Of a DNA stretch of 64,000 bases, positions 52,001 to 60,653 are shown piece by piece. How positions within the stretch are numbered: the first letter of the stretch is position 1; each line of letters begins with the position of its first letter. The DNA comes from CAZDVQ01 sp964508975 (GTDB lineage: Bacteria; Bacteroidota; Bacteroidia; Chitinophagales; Saprospiraceae): the NCBI GenBank assembly GCA_964508975.1, contig CAZDVQ010000013.1:25251-89250 (forward strand), given 5' to 3'. The translations under genes were made by a program, and so were the position numbers. A model generated the notes under the pieces. The model was given only the letters and a program-made list of their open reading frames with translations, was not told where the DNA came from and searched no databases.

Positions 52001-54878
52001 TGGCACTTGGAGAACCAGCAGGCTGGCCTCCTAGCAGCACGCCGGGTTCAACACCACAACCTACTTGATCAACACCAGCATCTACAAATGGGCGGTTACG
52101 AACCTCAACCAACACCTGATCGGTACGCGAACAACCATTTTTGGTTACTGTCACGGTATATAGCGTGGTAGAGCCTGGGCTCGCTATTGGGTTGGCTATG
52201 TTCGGGTTGTCAAGCCCAATGCTAGGCGACCAGAAATAATAAGAACCTGCATCGCCCGTAGGTAAACCGCCAATCTGTACGGACTCTCCGTCACAGATAG
52301 ACTGGTTTGGTCCTGCATCGGCAAATGGTACAGAGTTTACATCCACGTTTACACTAAGCGATAGTACGGTTGTACAGGAACCAAAACTCACGTTTACGGT
52401 GTATTGTGTTGAATCCGAGGGTGTTGCTAGTGGGTTAGAAACGGTTGGGTCGTTCAAACCTACTGAAGGCGTCCACAAGTATGTCGCTCCTGGAGGGCCT
52501 GTCGGGTTTGACCCTGTACCACCCAGTATTACGGTACCACCTGCACAAACCAATTGGTCGAAACCAGCGAACGCAGTCACTTCTACATTCACATTTAGGC
52601 CTGTGGTATCGTAACTGATACAACCATTGGTACCTGTAACAGCTAAGGTAATGACCATAGAGCCACTGTCGGCATAGCTTATACTTGGGTTGCGCACCGT
52701 AGGGAACTGCGGTGTAGCCAATGGCCCAAAGTTCCATGCATATGTTGTGCCGGGGCCGGCATCAACGGCTTGAATCAAGGTTTGCTCTAATGCACATGCT
52801 CCACCTGGCGCTACGATTTGTGCGATAGGCGATGGTTTTACAGTTACTACAACTGAACCCACACCCGTACAGCCATTGGCTGCGGTCACGGTCACGTTGT
52901 ACACACCGGTTGAAGCTGGGAAAAAGGTTGTGGAGCCTGTGGTCGAACCGGTGTTCCATAAATAGGCGACACCACTTGATGCGTTCAAAGTGGTTGACTG
53001 GCCTGAACACACCTCGGTTACACCCGAGATGTTGGTATTCGGTGATAACGGTGCAGTTAGTACTACCTGTGTGCCGTAGCTTACTGGGCATAAACCACCC
53101 ACGTAACGAACCTCGATGGCGTAGGTACCAGCCCCGAGGTTAGGGAAACTATTGCTTGTTTGCCAAGGACCTCCATTAATGCGGTATTCGATAGTACTCC
53201 AAGAACCCGACGCAAACACGGTGATTGAACCGTTGTTTACATTACAGGTAGTTGGGTTGCTATGAATAACGTTGCTAATTACAGGTAATGGACGTACGTT
53301 TACCGTTACGTTGGTTACCCCAACACAACCGCTTGGGGTAGTTACGGTTACGAAGTAGTTGGTGGTAGCCGTTGGCGATACCACGATGGTTGGAGTTGTC
53401 TCGCCAGTTACCCACTGGTAGGTACCACCGCCCGATGCCGTCAAAGTAGTACTTTCGGTTTCACAGATAGTACTGTTTGAAAACACGATGATAGGGGAGG
53501 GGGCTGGTAATACCGGCACACTCTGGCTTCCGGTACAGCCCGTGGCATCGGTTACGGTAACCGTGAAAACACTCGGCGAAGAGCTTGGCGTTACCGTTAT
53601 GGTTTGGGTAGTTTGGCCATTGTTCCACAAGTATGAAACACCGCCGCCAGCTGTTAAGGTGGTTGATGTGCCTTGACAAACGACCGCTGGACCGTTTAGC
53701 GTGGCATTGGGTGGTAGCTGAGATACCACTGTGAATCCTGCTATATTGGAACATCCGTTGCTGTTGGTTCCGGTAACTTGGTAATAACCCGAAGATGTAA
53801 TCGAAATGATAGGGCCAGAAATACCTGTATTCCAAAAATAAGTATCTGCACCAGTGGCTACTAAGGTTCCTGCGCCACCACCGATACATATGGTATCCGT
53901 ACCCGTAATGCCTACTGTAGGCGAGGTGAGTTCGGTCAAAGTTTTAGTAGCAATAGAAGTACAGCCGTTGGTCGCAGTGCCCGTTACCGAGTATATACCG
54001 CCGTTGCTTACATTCACTACGTTACCAGTAGCCCCGTTGCTCCAGGTGTAATCGGCAGCGCCAGTGGCCACCAGGTTTACCGATGTGCCTGCACAAATAG
54101 TGCTTGCTCCCAACAGGTTAACGTTTGGTGCGCTTGGCGCTGTTAGGACGAGCGTAGAGGGGTAAGTAACCAAGCATAATCCACCTTGGTAACGCACCCG
54201 AACGGTGTATGAACCTGGCCCTAGATTGCTAAACAAGTTGCTTGTTTGCCAAGCACCGCTGTTGAGCGAGTATTCTATCGGGAAGGTTGCCGTTGCAAAT
54301 ACGGCGATACTACCATTGTTGATTTGACAAGAGTTAGGACTCAATGCTTGCACGTTTTGAATTTGTGGCAAGCTCCGCACGGTTACCGTGTAAGTGGTAG
54401 TTGCCGTACAGCCCAACGATGATGTGGCTGTAACGGTATAGGTAGTGGTAACAGGTGGGAATACGTTGACCTGGGCTGTTGCTTGGCCTGTATTCCAAGT
54501 ATATGCCGCACCGCCAGTGGCGGTCAACGATGTTGATGTGCCTTGGCAAATATCGTTAACGCCCGATACGGAAGGTGTTGGCCGAGGATTAACGGTAATG
54601 GTCCGCGATGCCGTGGCCGTGCCTCCCACACTGTTGGTGGCAGTTACTGAATAAGTTGTAGTAGCAGTTGGCTGCACCACCACGTTGTTACCAGTAGCGC
54701 CGGTGCTCCACAAGTAGGTAAATCCAGAACCACCTGAAGCCGAGGCCACTAAGTTAACCGTGTTGCCTTGGCAGGTAGATGTTGCACCAAGGATGACTAC
54801 GCTTTGGGCTTGCAATAAGCTAGCCCCCAACAGGGTTAATACCGCTAGCAAGCTGAGTTTTGAGCAAAATTTATCCAT
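49002..54878 (-). CDS. Giant secreted repeat protein (Ig-like plus cadherin/VCBS-like repeats)
   Basis: This 1958-residue protein has a signal peptide (MDKFCSKLSLLAVLTLLGAS). Residues about 25-1000 are Ig-like SprB-type repeats (TYLWSTGATGNNVVVQPTAT, TVTATNSVGGTATASRTITV). Residues about 1015-1710 hold seven ~100-residue repeats of the form PPVAGDDYATTPQGQTVAIP ... GTFTYTP ... CDTATVTITV, like VCBS/cadherin modules. Residues about 1712-1958 form a Bacteroidota C-terminal region (VDWVLVEARS, WVAIHHRNHLGVLF) ending with one dockerin-like loop (GDYNMDCDCNAADTGIFAPN). No CHU_C or type A sorting domain is seen. It is likely a cell-surface or matrix adhesin. Confidence 0.85.
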   Translation of the reverse strand: MDKFCSKLSLLAVLTLLGASLLQAQSVVILGATSTCQGNTVNLVASASGGSGFTYLWSTGATGNNVVVQPTATTTYSVTATNSVGGTATASRTITVNPRPTPSVSGVNDICQGTSTSLTATGGAAYTWNTGQATAQVNVFPPVTTTYTVTATSSLGCTATTTYTVTVRSLPQIQNVQALSPNSCQINNGSIAVFATATFPIEYSLNSGAWQTSNLFSNLGPGSYTVRVRYQGGLCLVTYPSTLVLTAPSAPNVNLLGASTICAGTSVNLVATGAADYTWSNGATGNVVNVSNGGIYSVTGTATNGCTSIATKTLTELTSPTVGITGTDTICIGGGAGTLVATGADTYFWNTGISGPIISITSSGYYQVTGTNSNGCSNIAGFTVVSQLPPNATLNGPAVVCQGTSTTLTAGGGVSYLWNNGQTTQTITVTPSSSPSVFTVTVTDATGCTGSQSVPVLPAPSPIIVFSNSTICETESTTLTASGGGTYQWVTGETTPTIVVSPTATTNYFVTVTTPSGCVGVTNVTVNVRPLPVISNVIHSNPTTCNVNNGSITVFASGSWSTIEYRINGGPWQTSNSFPNLGAGTYAIEVRYVGGLCPVSYGTQVVLTAPLSPNTNISGVTEVCSGQSTTLNASSGVAYLWNTGSTTGSTTFFPASTGVYNVTVTAANGCTGVGSVVVTVKPSPIAQIVAPGGACALEQTLIQAVDAGPGTTYAWNFGPLATPQFPTVRNPSISYADSGSMVITLAVTGTNGCISYDTTGLNVNVEVTAFAGFDQLVCAGGTVILGGTGSNPTGPPGATYLWTPSVGLNDPTVSNPLATPSDSTQYTVNVSFGSCTTVLSLSVNVDVNSVPFADAGPNQSICDGESVQIGGLPTGDAGSYYFWSPSIGLDNPNIANPIASPGSTTLYTVTVTKNGCSRTDQVLVEVRNRPFVDAGVDQVGCGVEPGVLLGGQPAGSPSATFVWSPVTGLTNPFNPNPFAVPTQTTIYVLQVTQAGCTTYDTVIVAVDPRQNSCNQPPITVDDINNTLMGIPVWGDISTNDYDPEGGILFNSWLTTTGPSNGVIFSFNQLTGEYLYIPYPGFTGQDQFTYVGCDGGAPNLCDTAVVTIIVRGDDPGNTPPIANNDVTMTMTGNPVTGNMITNDGDPDGDPIAVTTTPLSNPSNGTVVIFPNGTFTYTPDPNFIGEDVFTYQLCDNRGLCDTATVTIIVIDNPQATLPPVAGDDYATTPQGQTVAIPVLNNDVDPDGGPLTGPTLISSTIPAGASATVLPNGQVVFTPAPNFTGNTQFNYYICDATSLCDTATVFVTVYGNTNRPPIAIDDYATTSPAYPVDINLVGNDYDPDNDDLVINLSTVTPPSNGSVIINPDGTARYFPNQGFFGTDQFVYSVCDVHGACDTATAYITIFTPSNDNDPPIAVDDLAQTPQNTPVIIPVLGNDRDPEFQPLTNPVVITGTGPSSGSLSVNSNGTITYTPTPTFLGTVTFDYYTCDELAQCDTATVTITVLPVTPPVNHPPVALTDNFTTLIHQPVVGNVLPNDYDPDLDNITINPVVVNTVDHGTLTLNPDGSFLYIPEALFVGIDSFQYQICDDGTPVLCDLGWAYINVTNDPQTPLNNPPFAADDAYITFVDVPVNGNVSLNDTDPEGDALVFTTTPVVPPLNGGTVSINPNGTFTYTPPSGYVGPDQFVYEVCESSTTFQFCTQATVYITVFNAPPDEICFSPKVFLQGSYSSSADSLRMYSRLRRCPSAGNVTVIPNAQPFNIQPFNYAGTEVLSSQRNDMVDWVLVEARSSRCQDSVVFQAPGILTRSGLIYNTLGDTVFCVPYQPGDEIWVAIHHRNHLGVLFPSGLTQVGVINNVDFRRTNSFQQGSGATATLGQRQIGSNGGTVYGMAAGNAVQYNNGTAFGHQFDINAIDLIPLSTQFSLFASYILGDYNMDCDCNAADTGIFAPNFNQFSAAEGCN

Positions 54879-55010
54879 AATAAAACAATCGGGTTATGTA
54901 TTTTCAGGTTGATGCTTGATGCGTTAACGGAGCCAAGTGCAACGTCAAACAACAGGCACATCGACAAATCCCCCGACTTGGATGTCCTTTTGTTTTTGGT
55001 TTCATTTTGC

Positions 55011-55382
55011 CTTGGGCGCATCCCCCGTGCTTCGCACGGCGGTCGCTATGTTGCGGGGCTCGCTAATCGCTCGGCCCTTGTATGCCGCCCAATTGGGCGG
55101 CTATACTGCGGTCTGGCCCTGCGGGCCACCCCTACACAGCGCTTGCGCGGCGGTTTGGGGCAAAACTACTAGGTCAAATAGCACACTAACTGCTCTTATT
55201 GGTATGGTTGGGTTATTGCTGTCAACTAAATCCCTTACATACGATCTACTTGTTGGCGTATTTTACTCGGCCTTGCGCAAGGTGCCCGGAGGGTGCCGCC
55301 AAAGGCGGCAGCGCGTAGCGCCAAGCGATTAGCGCGCCCGTAGGGGACCGACGGTGCGTAGCACCGATGCGCCCCAAAAAAT
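55011..55382. repeat. Two-armed GC-rich hairpin element upstream of lptB
   Basis: The left arm (55011-55157) begins TTGGGCGCATCCC, with CGTGC-TTC-GCACG and CGCTAATCGCT (55061-55071). The right arm (55271-55382) has TGCCGCC-AAA-GGCGGCA, AGCGATTAGCG (55324-55334) and the end GCGCCCCAAAAAAT. The 113-base centre is less GC-rich and has no similarity to the 281-bp element. It fills most of the ~600-base divergent gap; the rest (54879-55010, 55383-55475) shows only a one-mismatch -7 box (TACCTTCG, 55447-55454) before lptB. Confidence 0.76.
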
Positions 55383-55475
55383 AAAATACATTCAACGAAT
55401 TGCAAAGATAGTGATTTTAAAATTACGAAAGCTAATGCTTTCACCTTACCTTCGCGATAGACAGAACCCAGCAAC

Positions 55476-56222
55476 ATGCGTTTACGTGCAGACAACTTAG
55501 TGAAGCTTTACGGCAAGCGAACCGTGGTCAACAATGTATCTATTTACGTTGACCAAGGCGAGATTGTTGGTCTGCTTGGCCCGAACGGTGCCGGAAAAAC
55601 CACCAGTTTTTACATGACTGTAGGTTTTATTCGGCCAAAAGAAGGCCATGTTTACCTTGATAACCAAGATATTACAGCCTTGCCCATGTATAAACGTGCC
55701 CAGCTGGGCATTGGTTACCTGCCGCAAGAACCATCGGTGTTCCGCAAGTTGAGCGTGGAAGATAATATTTTGGCCGTGCTGGAAATGACCGACAAACCCC
55801 GGGCCGAACAACTGGCCATTCGCGAACAACTTATCGAGGAGTTTAACCTCCAGAAAGTACGCAAAAGCATGGGTGATACCCTCTCTGGCGGGGAGCGCCG
55901 ACGTACTGAAATAGCCCGTGCACTAGCCGTCAACCCTAAATTTATCCTCCTCGACGAACCTTTTGCTGGTATTGATCCCATCGCCGTTGAAGATATTCAG
56001 TCTATCGTAGCGAAACTCAAAACCAAAAACATAGGTATATTGATAACGGATCACAACGTGCAAGAAACTTTATCGATTACCGACAGGGCCTACCTCATGT
56101 TTGAAGGTAGTATCCTGAAATCGGGTACCGCCGAAGAACTAGCCTCGGATGAGCAAGTTCGGAAGGTTTACCTCGGTAAAAACTTTGAACTTCGACGTAA
56201 AATGAATGATGAAGAACGATGA
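55476..56222 (+). CDS. lptB: LPS export ABC transporter ATP-binding protein
   Basis: This 248-residue ATPase shows Walker A GLLGPNGAGKTTSFYMTVGF, the Q-loop in YLPQEPSVFRKLSV, the signature LSGGERRRTEIARAL, Walker B FILLDEPFAGIDP and the switch His in ITDHNVQETL. The sequence PQEPSVFRKLSVEDNI is typical of LptB. It powers LptFG-driven movement of lipopolysaccharide to the outer membrane. The permease genes are not in this window. Short GATGAA-type repeats follow the stop. Confidence 0.94.
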   Translation: MRLRADNLVKLYGKRTVVNNVSIYVDQGEIVGLLGPNGAGKTTSFYMTVGFIRPKEGHVYLDNQDITALPMYKRAQLGIGYLPQEPSVFRKLSVEDNILAVLEMTDKPRAEQLAIREQLIEEFNLQKVRKSMGDTLSGGERRRTEIARALAVNPKFILLDEPFAGIDPIAVEDIQSIVAKLKTKNIGILITDHNVQETLSITDRAYLMFEGSILKSGTAEELASDEQVRKVYLGKNFELRRKMNDEER

Positions 56223-56317
56223 ACGATGAATGATGAACAATGAGCAAGTAAAAGATTATTCATAGTTCATAGTTCTTTATACATCGTTTTCTATAATTAA
56301 CCATTACTCTAAAATAT
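56223..56317. other. Short AT-rich spacer with small repeats
   Basis: The gap holds degenerate repeats of GATGAACGATGAATGATGAA and TTCATAGTTCATAGTT, which are inverted to each other and could form a weak hairpin after lptB. No T-run terminator is seen. Confidence 0.45.
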
Positions 56318-56323
56318 TTGGCT

Positions 56324-58747
56324 ATGAACGCCTGGATTACCTATTGCCCTGAAAATGAACATGAAGTTGCCGCCATCGTTGATGGCCTGGCGAACAAAGG
56401 GGTATATGTACAACGCGATAACCGCGAACAAGGATTAACTGAAACCCAACTGGAGGCCCTCCGTAACAACAAGTGGCCCATTATATTATTGGTAAGCGAC
56501 AACCTGCTGAAGTCGGGCTGGTGTGTTGACCATTTCCCAGAATTTCTACGCGAGTTTAACGATCAAGTTTTACCCGTGATTGCCCCCGGCCGCTATACCG
56601 ATGCCAGTACTGGTGCTGCTTCAAGTGTGCCTACTGTTTTCCATACCATCAACGAGGTGATGCATTACCGCGATTTTTGGTACGAGAAGTGGATTCAACT
56701 TCGTAAACAACGCAACGAACTGCCCGAAGAAGCCCATGAGGCCCAAGATGTATTGATTGCCCAAGCCCAGAAAATATCGACAACCATCGGTAGCTTTTTG
56801 CGTACCCTGCGCGATATGGAATCGACTTCCTTCGAGCAGTTTACCCAAGGTGATTACGCTAAGTTCTTTGAACGATTTGAGTTAGAAGAACAATTCAATC
56901 AAGAATTTGTGGCACCGCAACCAGAGCCAGTGTTTGTGCCTGTTGTTGAGACCATTGCAGAACCGCAAGCAGAATTGGTAGAGGAAACACCGCAGCAAGA
57001 CCCCATCGAGGCACTGGAAGAACGGGTTGCCTTGATTCCAGAAGCCGAAGCAGAACTCCTCGTGGAAGAACCTCGCGTGCAAGCGGAAGAACATACCATT
57101 GACCTTTACGTGGCCGAACCTGAAATCTCAGAGGAGCCAGTGCAGGAAACCATAACGCCTGCCGTTCAGGAAGAAACGCCAACCTTGGAAACGCCCGCAT
57201 ACGGTGATGACGATGACGAGTTAGACGGAACCCCAGAAGGCGAAGATGAAGAATCACCTCGCCTGAGCGAAAGCTTTATCATGCAGGTTAATCGCGAGAT
57301 GGAAGAGGCCGCTAAAATCATGCAAGACCTCGAGCCAGTATCGAAGCCATTTAAACCAGCGGAAATTCCAGCTGTAGAAAACCTTGCTGTAGCCTCGGCC
57401 GAGGAAAAGCAGGAGCTTGTAGCTGCGGTACCAACTATCGAGGCTTCAAATGCTAGTGCCGTACTTAAACAACAAGCATTAGATGCATTAGCAGCAAACG
57501 ATACTACCCTTGGCTTGGATTTATTAACCCAGGCTTCAGTTGCTAATCCGCTCGATGCCGAGTTGCACTTGCTCCTAGCCCAGTTGTACAGCACGGAAGC
57601 CCATGAGGATAAACGCAAAGCCGATTGCCATTACAAAAAGGCTTTAATCATAGAGCCCGACAGCGCCGCACTCCATTTTGGTTATGGCATGTTGCTGGAA
57701 AGTAAGTTCGGCAAGTCGAAAAAAGCTAGCCAACACCTCAAAAAGGCCTTGAAAATAGAGCGCAACGCTGAATACGCCCTTGCCTTGGCCGAGCTGTTTG
57801 ATAAGTCTTTGGAAAAACCATCCAAAGCACTGAAATATTACAAAAAAGCCTGCAAACTCAACCCTGATTTCCGCACGGAAACCCTCGATGCCCATTACGG
57901 TTACAGTACCAGTGAGCCAGAAGCCGAAGAAGAAGATGAATCGGACGATGAAGCTGCGGTTGAAAATATCCAAAGGCCTAAACTCGACCAAACAGTGCTG
58001 GTTACTGGAGCTACCTCCGGTATTGGTAAAGCCACTGCCGAGTTGCTGGCAGAACAAGGCTACCGCTTGATTCTTACCGGCCGCCGCAGCGATAGGCTCG
58101 ATATTTTAAAAGCTAGCCTAGAAGAACGTTTTGCTGCCGAGGTCGAAACCTTGGTGTTTGACGTGCGCAACCTGGAAGAAGCGGGTCTCGCCCTTCAGAA
58201 CTTGCCCGATGCTTTCCGCAATATCGACGTGCTGGTGAATAACGCCGGTTTAGCCAAAGGCTTGGACTTTATCCACGAGGGTAATATCCAAGACTGGGAA
58301 ACCATGATCGATACTAATATCAAAGGTTTATTGTACATCACCCGCCTGGTATCGCCGGGTATGGTTGAACGTCAATCGGGCCATATTATCAATATTAGCT
58401 CTACAGCAGGTAAAGAAACTTACCCTATGGGCAATGTATACTCGGCTACCAAGTTCGCCGTGGATGCCTTGAGCAAATCTATGCGTATGGACTTGCACCG
58501 CTTTGGGGTACGGGTTACGAGTATCGCCCCTGGCCATACCGAGGATACGGAGTTTGCTCTGGTTCGTTTTGAAAACGCGGAGAAAGCAAAAATTTACGAC
58601 GATTTCACGCCGCTTTCCGCTAGTGATGTTGCCGAAGCTATCCTTTTTGCTATAAATCGCCCAGCACACGTTAACATCAGCGAGATTTTATTGACTGGTA
58701 CGCAACAAGCATCAGCTATGTTGATTGACCGCAGCGGTCGTAAATAA
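56324..58747 (+). CDS. TIR-TPR-short-chain dehydrogenase fusion protein
   Basis: This 807-residue protein has three parts. Residues 1-~140 have a TIR-like fold: strand 1 AWITYCPENEHE, strand 2 GVYVQRDN, the BB-loop region, then WPIILLVSDNLLKSGWCVDH and VLPVIAPG. At the position where bacterial TIR NADases have WCxxE, it has W66-C-V-D-H70, so the catalytic Glu appears lost. Residues ~205-385 are an acidic Pro/Glu linker. Residues ~390-510 are TPR-like (KADCHYKKALIIEPDSAALH, SKALKYYKKACKLNPDF). Residues ~553-807 are a classical SDR: T561-GATSGIG, NNAG near 638, Ser693, Tyr706 and Lys710. The active site of the SDR looks complete. The ATG at 56324 is preferred to the TTG six bases earlier. Confidence 0.72.
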   Translation: MNAWITYCPENEHEVAAIVDGLANKGVYVQRDNREQGLTETQLEALRNNKWPIILLVSDNLLKSGWCVDHFPEFLREFNDQVLPVIAPGRYTDASTGAASSVPTVFHTINEVMHYRDFWYEKWIQLRKQRNELPEEAHEAQDVLIAQAQKISTTIGSFLRTLRDMESTSFEQFTQGDYAKFFERFELEEQFNQEFVAPQPEPVFVPVVETIAEPQAELVEETPQQDPIEALEERVALIPEAEAELLVEEPRVQAEEHTIDLYVAEPEISEEPVQETITPAVQEETPTLETPAYGDDDDELDGTPEGEDEESPRLSESFIMQVNREMEEAAKIMQDLEPVSKPFKPAEIPAVENLAVASAEEKQELVAAVPTIEASNASAVLKQQALDALAANDTTLGLDLLTQASVANPLDAELHLLLAQLYSTEAHEDKRKADCHYKKALIIEPDSAALHFGYGMLLESKFGKSKKASQHLKKALKIERNAEYALALAELFDKSLEKPSKALKYYKKACKLNPDFRTETLDAHYGYSTSEPEAEEEDESDDEAAVENIQRPKLDQTVLVTGATSGIGKATAELLAEQGYRLILTGRRSDRLDILKASLEERFAAEVETLVFDVRNLEEAGLALQNLPDAFRNIDVLVNNAGLAKGLDFIHEGNIQDWETMIDTNIKGLLYITRLVSPGMVERQSGHIINISSTAGKETYPMGNVYSATKFAVDALSKSMRMDLHRFGVRVTSIAPGHTEDTEFALVRFENAEKAKIYDDFTPLSASDVAEAILFAINRPAHVNISEILLTGTQQASAMLIDRSGRK

Positions 58748-58750
58748 AGC

Positions 58751-58920
58751 TTAGCGTATGTTTGGACTTTAGCTTCCTGCGAAAAACAGTTCTTTTTAGG
58801 ATGATTTTTGCTTTAAAAAATAGTTACGTAGCCCCACTATGCGCCCATTTTTTAAAGCAAGCTCATCAAAAAATAGCTCGTTTTTCCCTCGAAACCCAAA
58901 ATCCAAACATACGCTTACCA
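58751..58920. repeat. Imperfect ~165-bp palindrome between convergent genes
   Basis: The outer ends TTAGCGTATGTTTGGACTTT and AAATCCAAACATACGCTTA are inverted copies. Inner segments (GATTTTTGCTTTAAAAAAT against ATTTTTTAAAGCAAGCTCATC) also pair, giving arms of about 68 bases at roughly 75 percent identity around a ~30-base loop. It begins right after the TIR-SDR stop and includes the corA stop codon (TAAGCG on the minus strand), so it may act as a two-way terminator or be a mobile repeat. A partial copy lies at 46462-46481. Confidence 0.72.
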
Positions 58921-59889
58921 CCAGCGTTTCCGCTTCATGTAAACAATCATTGCGATACTCAATATCAACATGAATCCCATCACGGCGGGGTAAAACCAAG
59001 CAATTTCAAGCTCAGGCATGAATTTGAAATTCATGCCATATACCCCTACTATAAAGGTAAGCGGAATAAATATAGCCGATATGACGGTCAGGGTTTTCAT
59101 CACCTGGTTCATGTCGTAACTCAGCGTGCCGAGGTGTAAATCGGTCAAGTCTTTAATCATCTCCCGGAAGTATTCGAAGTTGTTGGCCAACAAGGAGAGG
59201 TTATCGTGCAGGTCGCGGAAGTACACCCGCGTGCTCTTATGAATAAACTGCGAGGAGTCATTGCGGAGCCGCCCGATTTCCTCTCGCAAAGGGAGAATAA
59301 CCTTGCGAATTTCGCGGATTTCAGCTTTAAGGCTTAATATTTCGGACACAAAGTCCTTGTGGTTGGTTTTCAATACCTCATCTTCTAGGTCGTCAACTTG
59401 TTCGCGGATACTTTCCAGGGTACGGAAATAATTGTCCACGATGGTATCGACAATCCGGTAAAAGAGGTAATCGTTTCCGTTTGAACGGATGCGCCCAATG
59501 CGCTCCACGATGCGGGTCCGGAGCTCATCAAACACGTCGTCTGAGCAATCTTCTTGAACCAGTAGCACAAAATCATCTGCCAAAATCATGCTCAGGTGTT
59601 CTACCCGCACGATATTGGTGCCGGGCACCAGGTCCATCATTTTGAATGTGAGGAACAGGTAATTATCAAACAGTTCGAACTTGGGCAAGTGGTTTACGTT
59701 CAGGATATCATCGAGCGTGAGGTGGTGCAGCCCAAGGGAGCTCGACAGCAGTTCTATCTCGGTGCGCTCCCGCTTGATGTCCACATCCAGCCAATTGACC
59801 ATGCCGGGCTTGATGCCTTTGATCAAGTCCTGGAACGAGGCCGATTCAATCGACTCGTAATGGGTTTCGTTGTATTGGATTAAACGCAC
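58915..59889 (-). CDS. corA: Magnesium/cobalt transporter CorA
   Basis: This 324-residue protein has a cytoplasmic N-terminal domain and two C-terminal membrane helices. The GMN selectivity motif is in FIVGVYGMNFKFMPELE. The end is VYMKRKRWW, a basic tail typical of the family. It forms a pentameric Mg2+ channel. It is three bases downstream of the LUD-domain gene, so the two are probably co-transcribed. The stop codon lies inside the palindromic repeat. Confidence 0.94.
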   Translation of the reverse strand: MRLIQYNETHYESIESASFQDLIKGIKPGMVNWLDVDIKRERTEIELLSSSLGLHHLTLDDILNVNHLPKFELFDNYLFLTFKMMDLVPGTNIVRVEHLSMILADDFVLLVQEDCSDDVFDELRTRIVERIGRIRSNGNDYLFYRIVDTIVDNYFRTLESIREQVDDLEDEVLKTNHKDFVSEILSLKAEIREIRKVILPLREEIGRLRNDSSQFIHKSTRVYFRDLHDNLSLLANNFEYFREMIKDLTDLHLGTLSYDMNQVMKTLTVISAIFIPLTFIVGVYGMNFKFMPELEIAWFYPAVMGFMLILSIAMIVYMKRKRWW

Positions 59890-59892
59890 GGT

Positions 59893-60594
59893 TTATTCGT
59901 TTTCGGGTTCGTCGGGTTCGGGTTCGCGGCGGTAAACCTTACGGCGTGGCGAGAGATCGTCTACCAGGAACACGTAAATTTCTTTGGGCCCGTGCATACC
60001 GTTCACCAGGGTTTTCTCGATGTCGGCGGTACGGCTATTGCCCGTCACCAACGAGATCATGGAGGGCAAAGCTTCATGTCGCTCGATGGTTTCGTTCAAG
60101 GCCTGTTGAATGTTGTACACAATTTTATCGGGCGTGGTAATGACGATGTGCACCGGTGGGAAAATAGCCAAGGTCCGACCAGAAGCTTGGCGCGAACTCA
60201 TCAATACTGAGCCTGTTCGGGCTACCAGAGCTTCACAATCCGTTATGCCAGCGTCGGCTCGATCCAGGTTATGGCCCGGGCGGCAATACCTGAAATCATG
60301 GTCTAGCAGCAAGTCTTGCAGTTTTTTATCCCAGCAATGCAGGTGTTTCCAACCTTTTAGCGCCACCAGTTGCTCCAGGCTTACCAGCAGTTCGTCAATG
60401 TGCTCGCAATACACGAAATTACCGCCAATTTGTTTAAAACGCTTGGCAAAAAGCACCTCGGGGTATTCTTCCAGTTCAGGAAAAATACCTTCGTCGTCGG
60501 TTACTTCGGGGTATGGCATCTTCACCTTGGTCTCGGCGGCCAGGCGTATTTTTTGTAGAATTCTATTTTTCGAGGCTCTTGATTGCTCGTCCAT
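59893..60594 (-). CDS. LUD-domain protein, LutC-like
   Basis: This 233-residue protein has the LUD signature near the end: VLMSSRQASGRTLAIFPPVH, then VTGNSRTADIEKTLVNGMHG and PKEIYVFLVDD, as in LutC/YkgG of lactate utilisation. LutA and LutB are not adjacent. The C-terminus is rich in Glu/Pro (REPEPDEPENE). Pairing with corA is unusual for a lactate enzyme, so the physiological role is open. Confidence 0.84.
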   Translation of the reverse strand: MDEQSRASKNRILQKIRLAAETKVKMPYPEVTDDEGIFPELEEYPEVLFAKRFKQIGGNFVYCEHIDELLVSLEQLVALKGWKHLHCWDKKLQDLLLDHDFRYCRPGHNLDRADAGITDCEALVARTGSVLMSSRQASGRTLAIFPPVHIVITTPDKIVYNIQQALNETIERHEALPSMISLVTGNSRTADIEKTLVNGMHGPKEIYVFLVDDLSPRRKVYRREPEPDEPENE

Positions 60595-60653
60595 GTTAAC
60601 TGTTTGAGGCTGTAAAGTTAAGTTTTTTCAGCTGAACGCGGCGTAAAAGAGTT

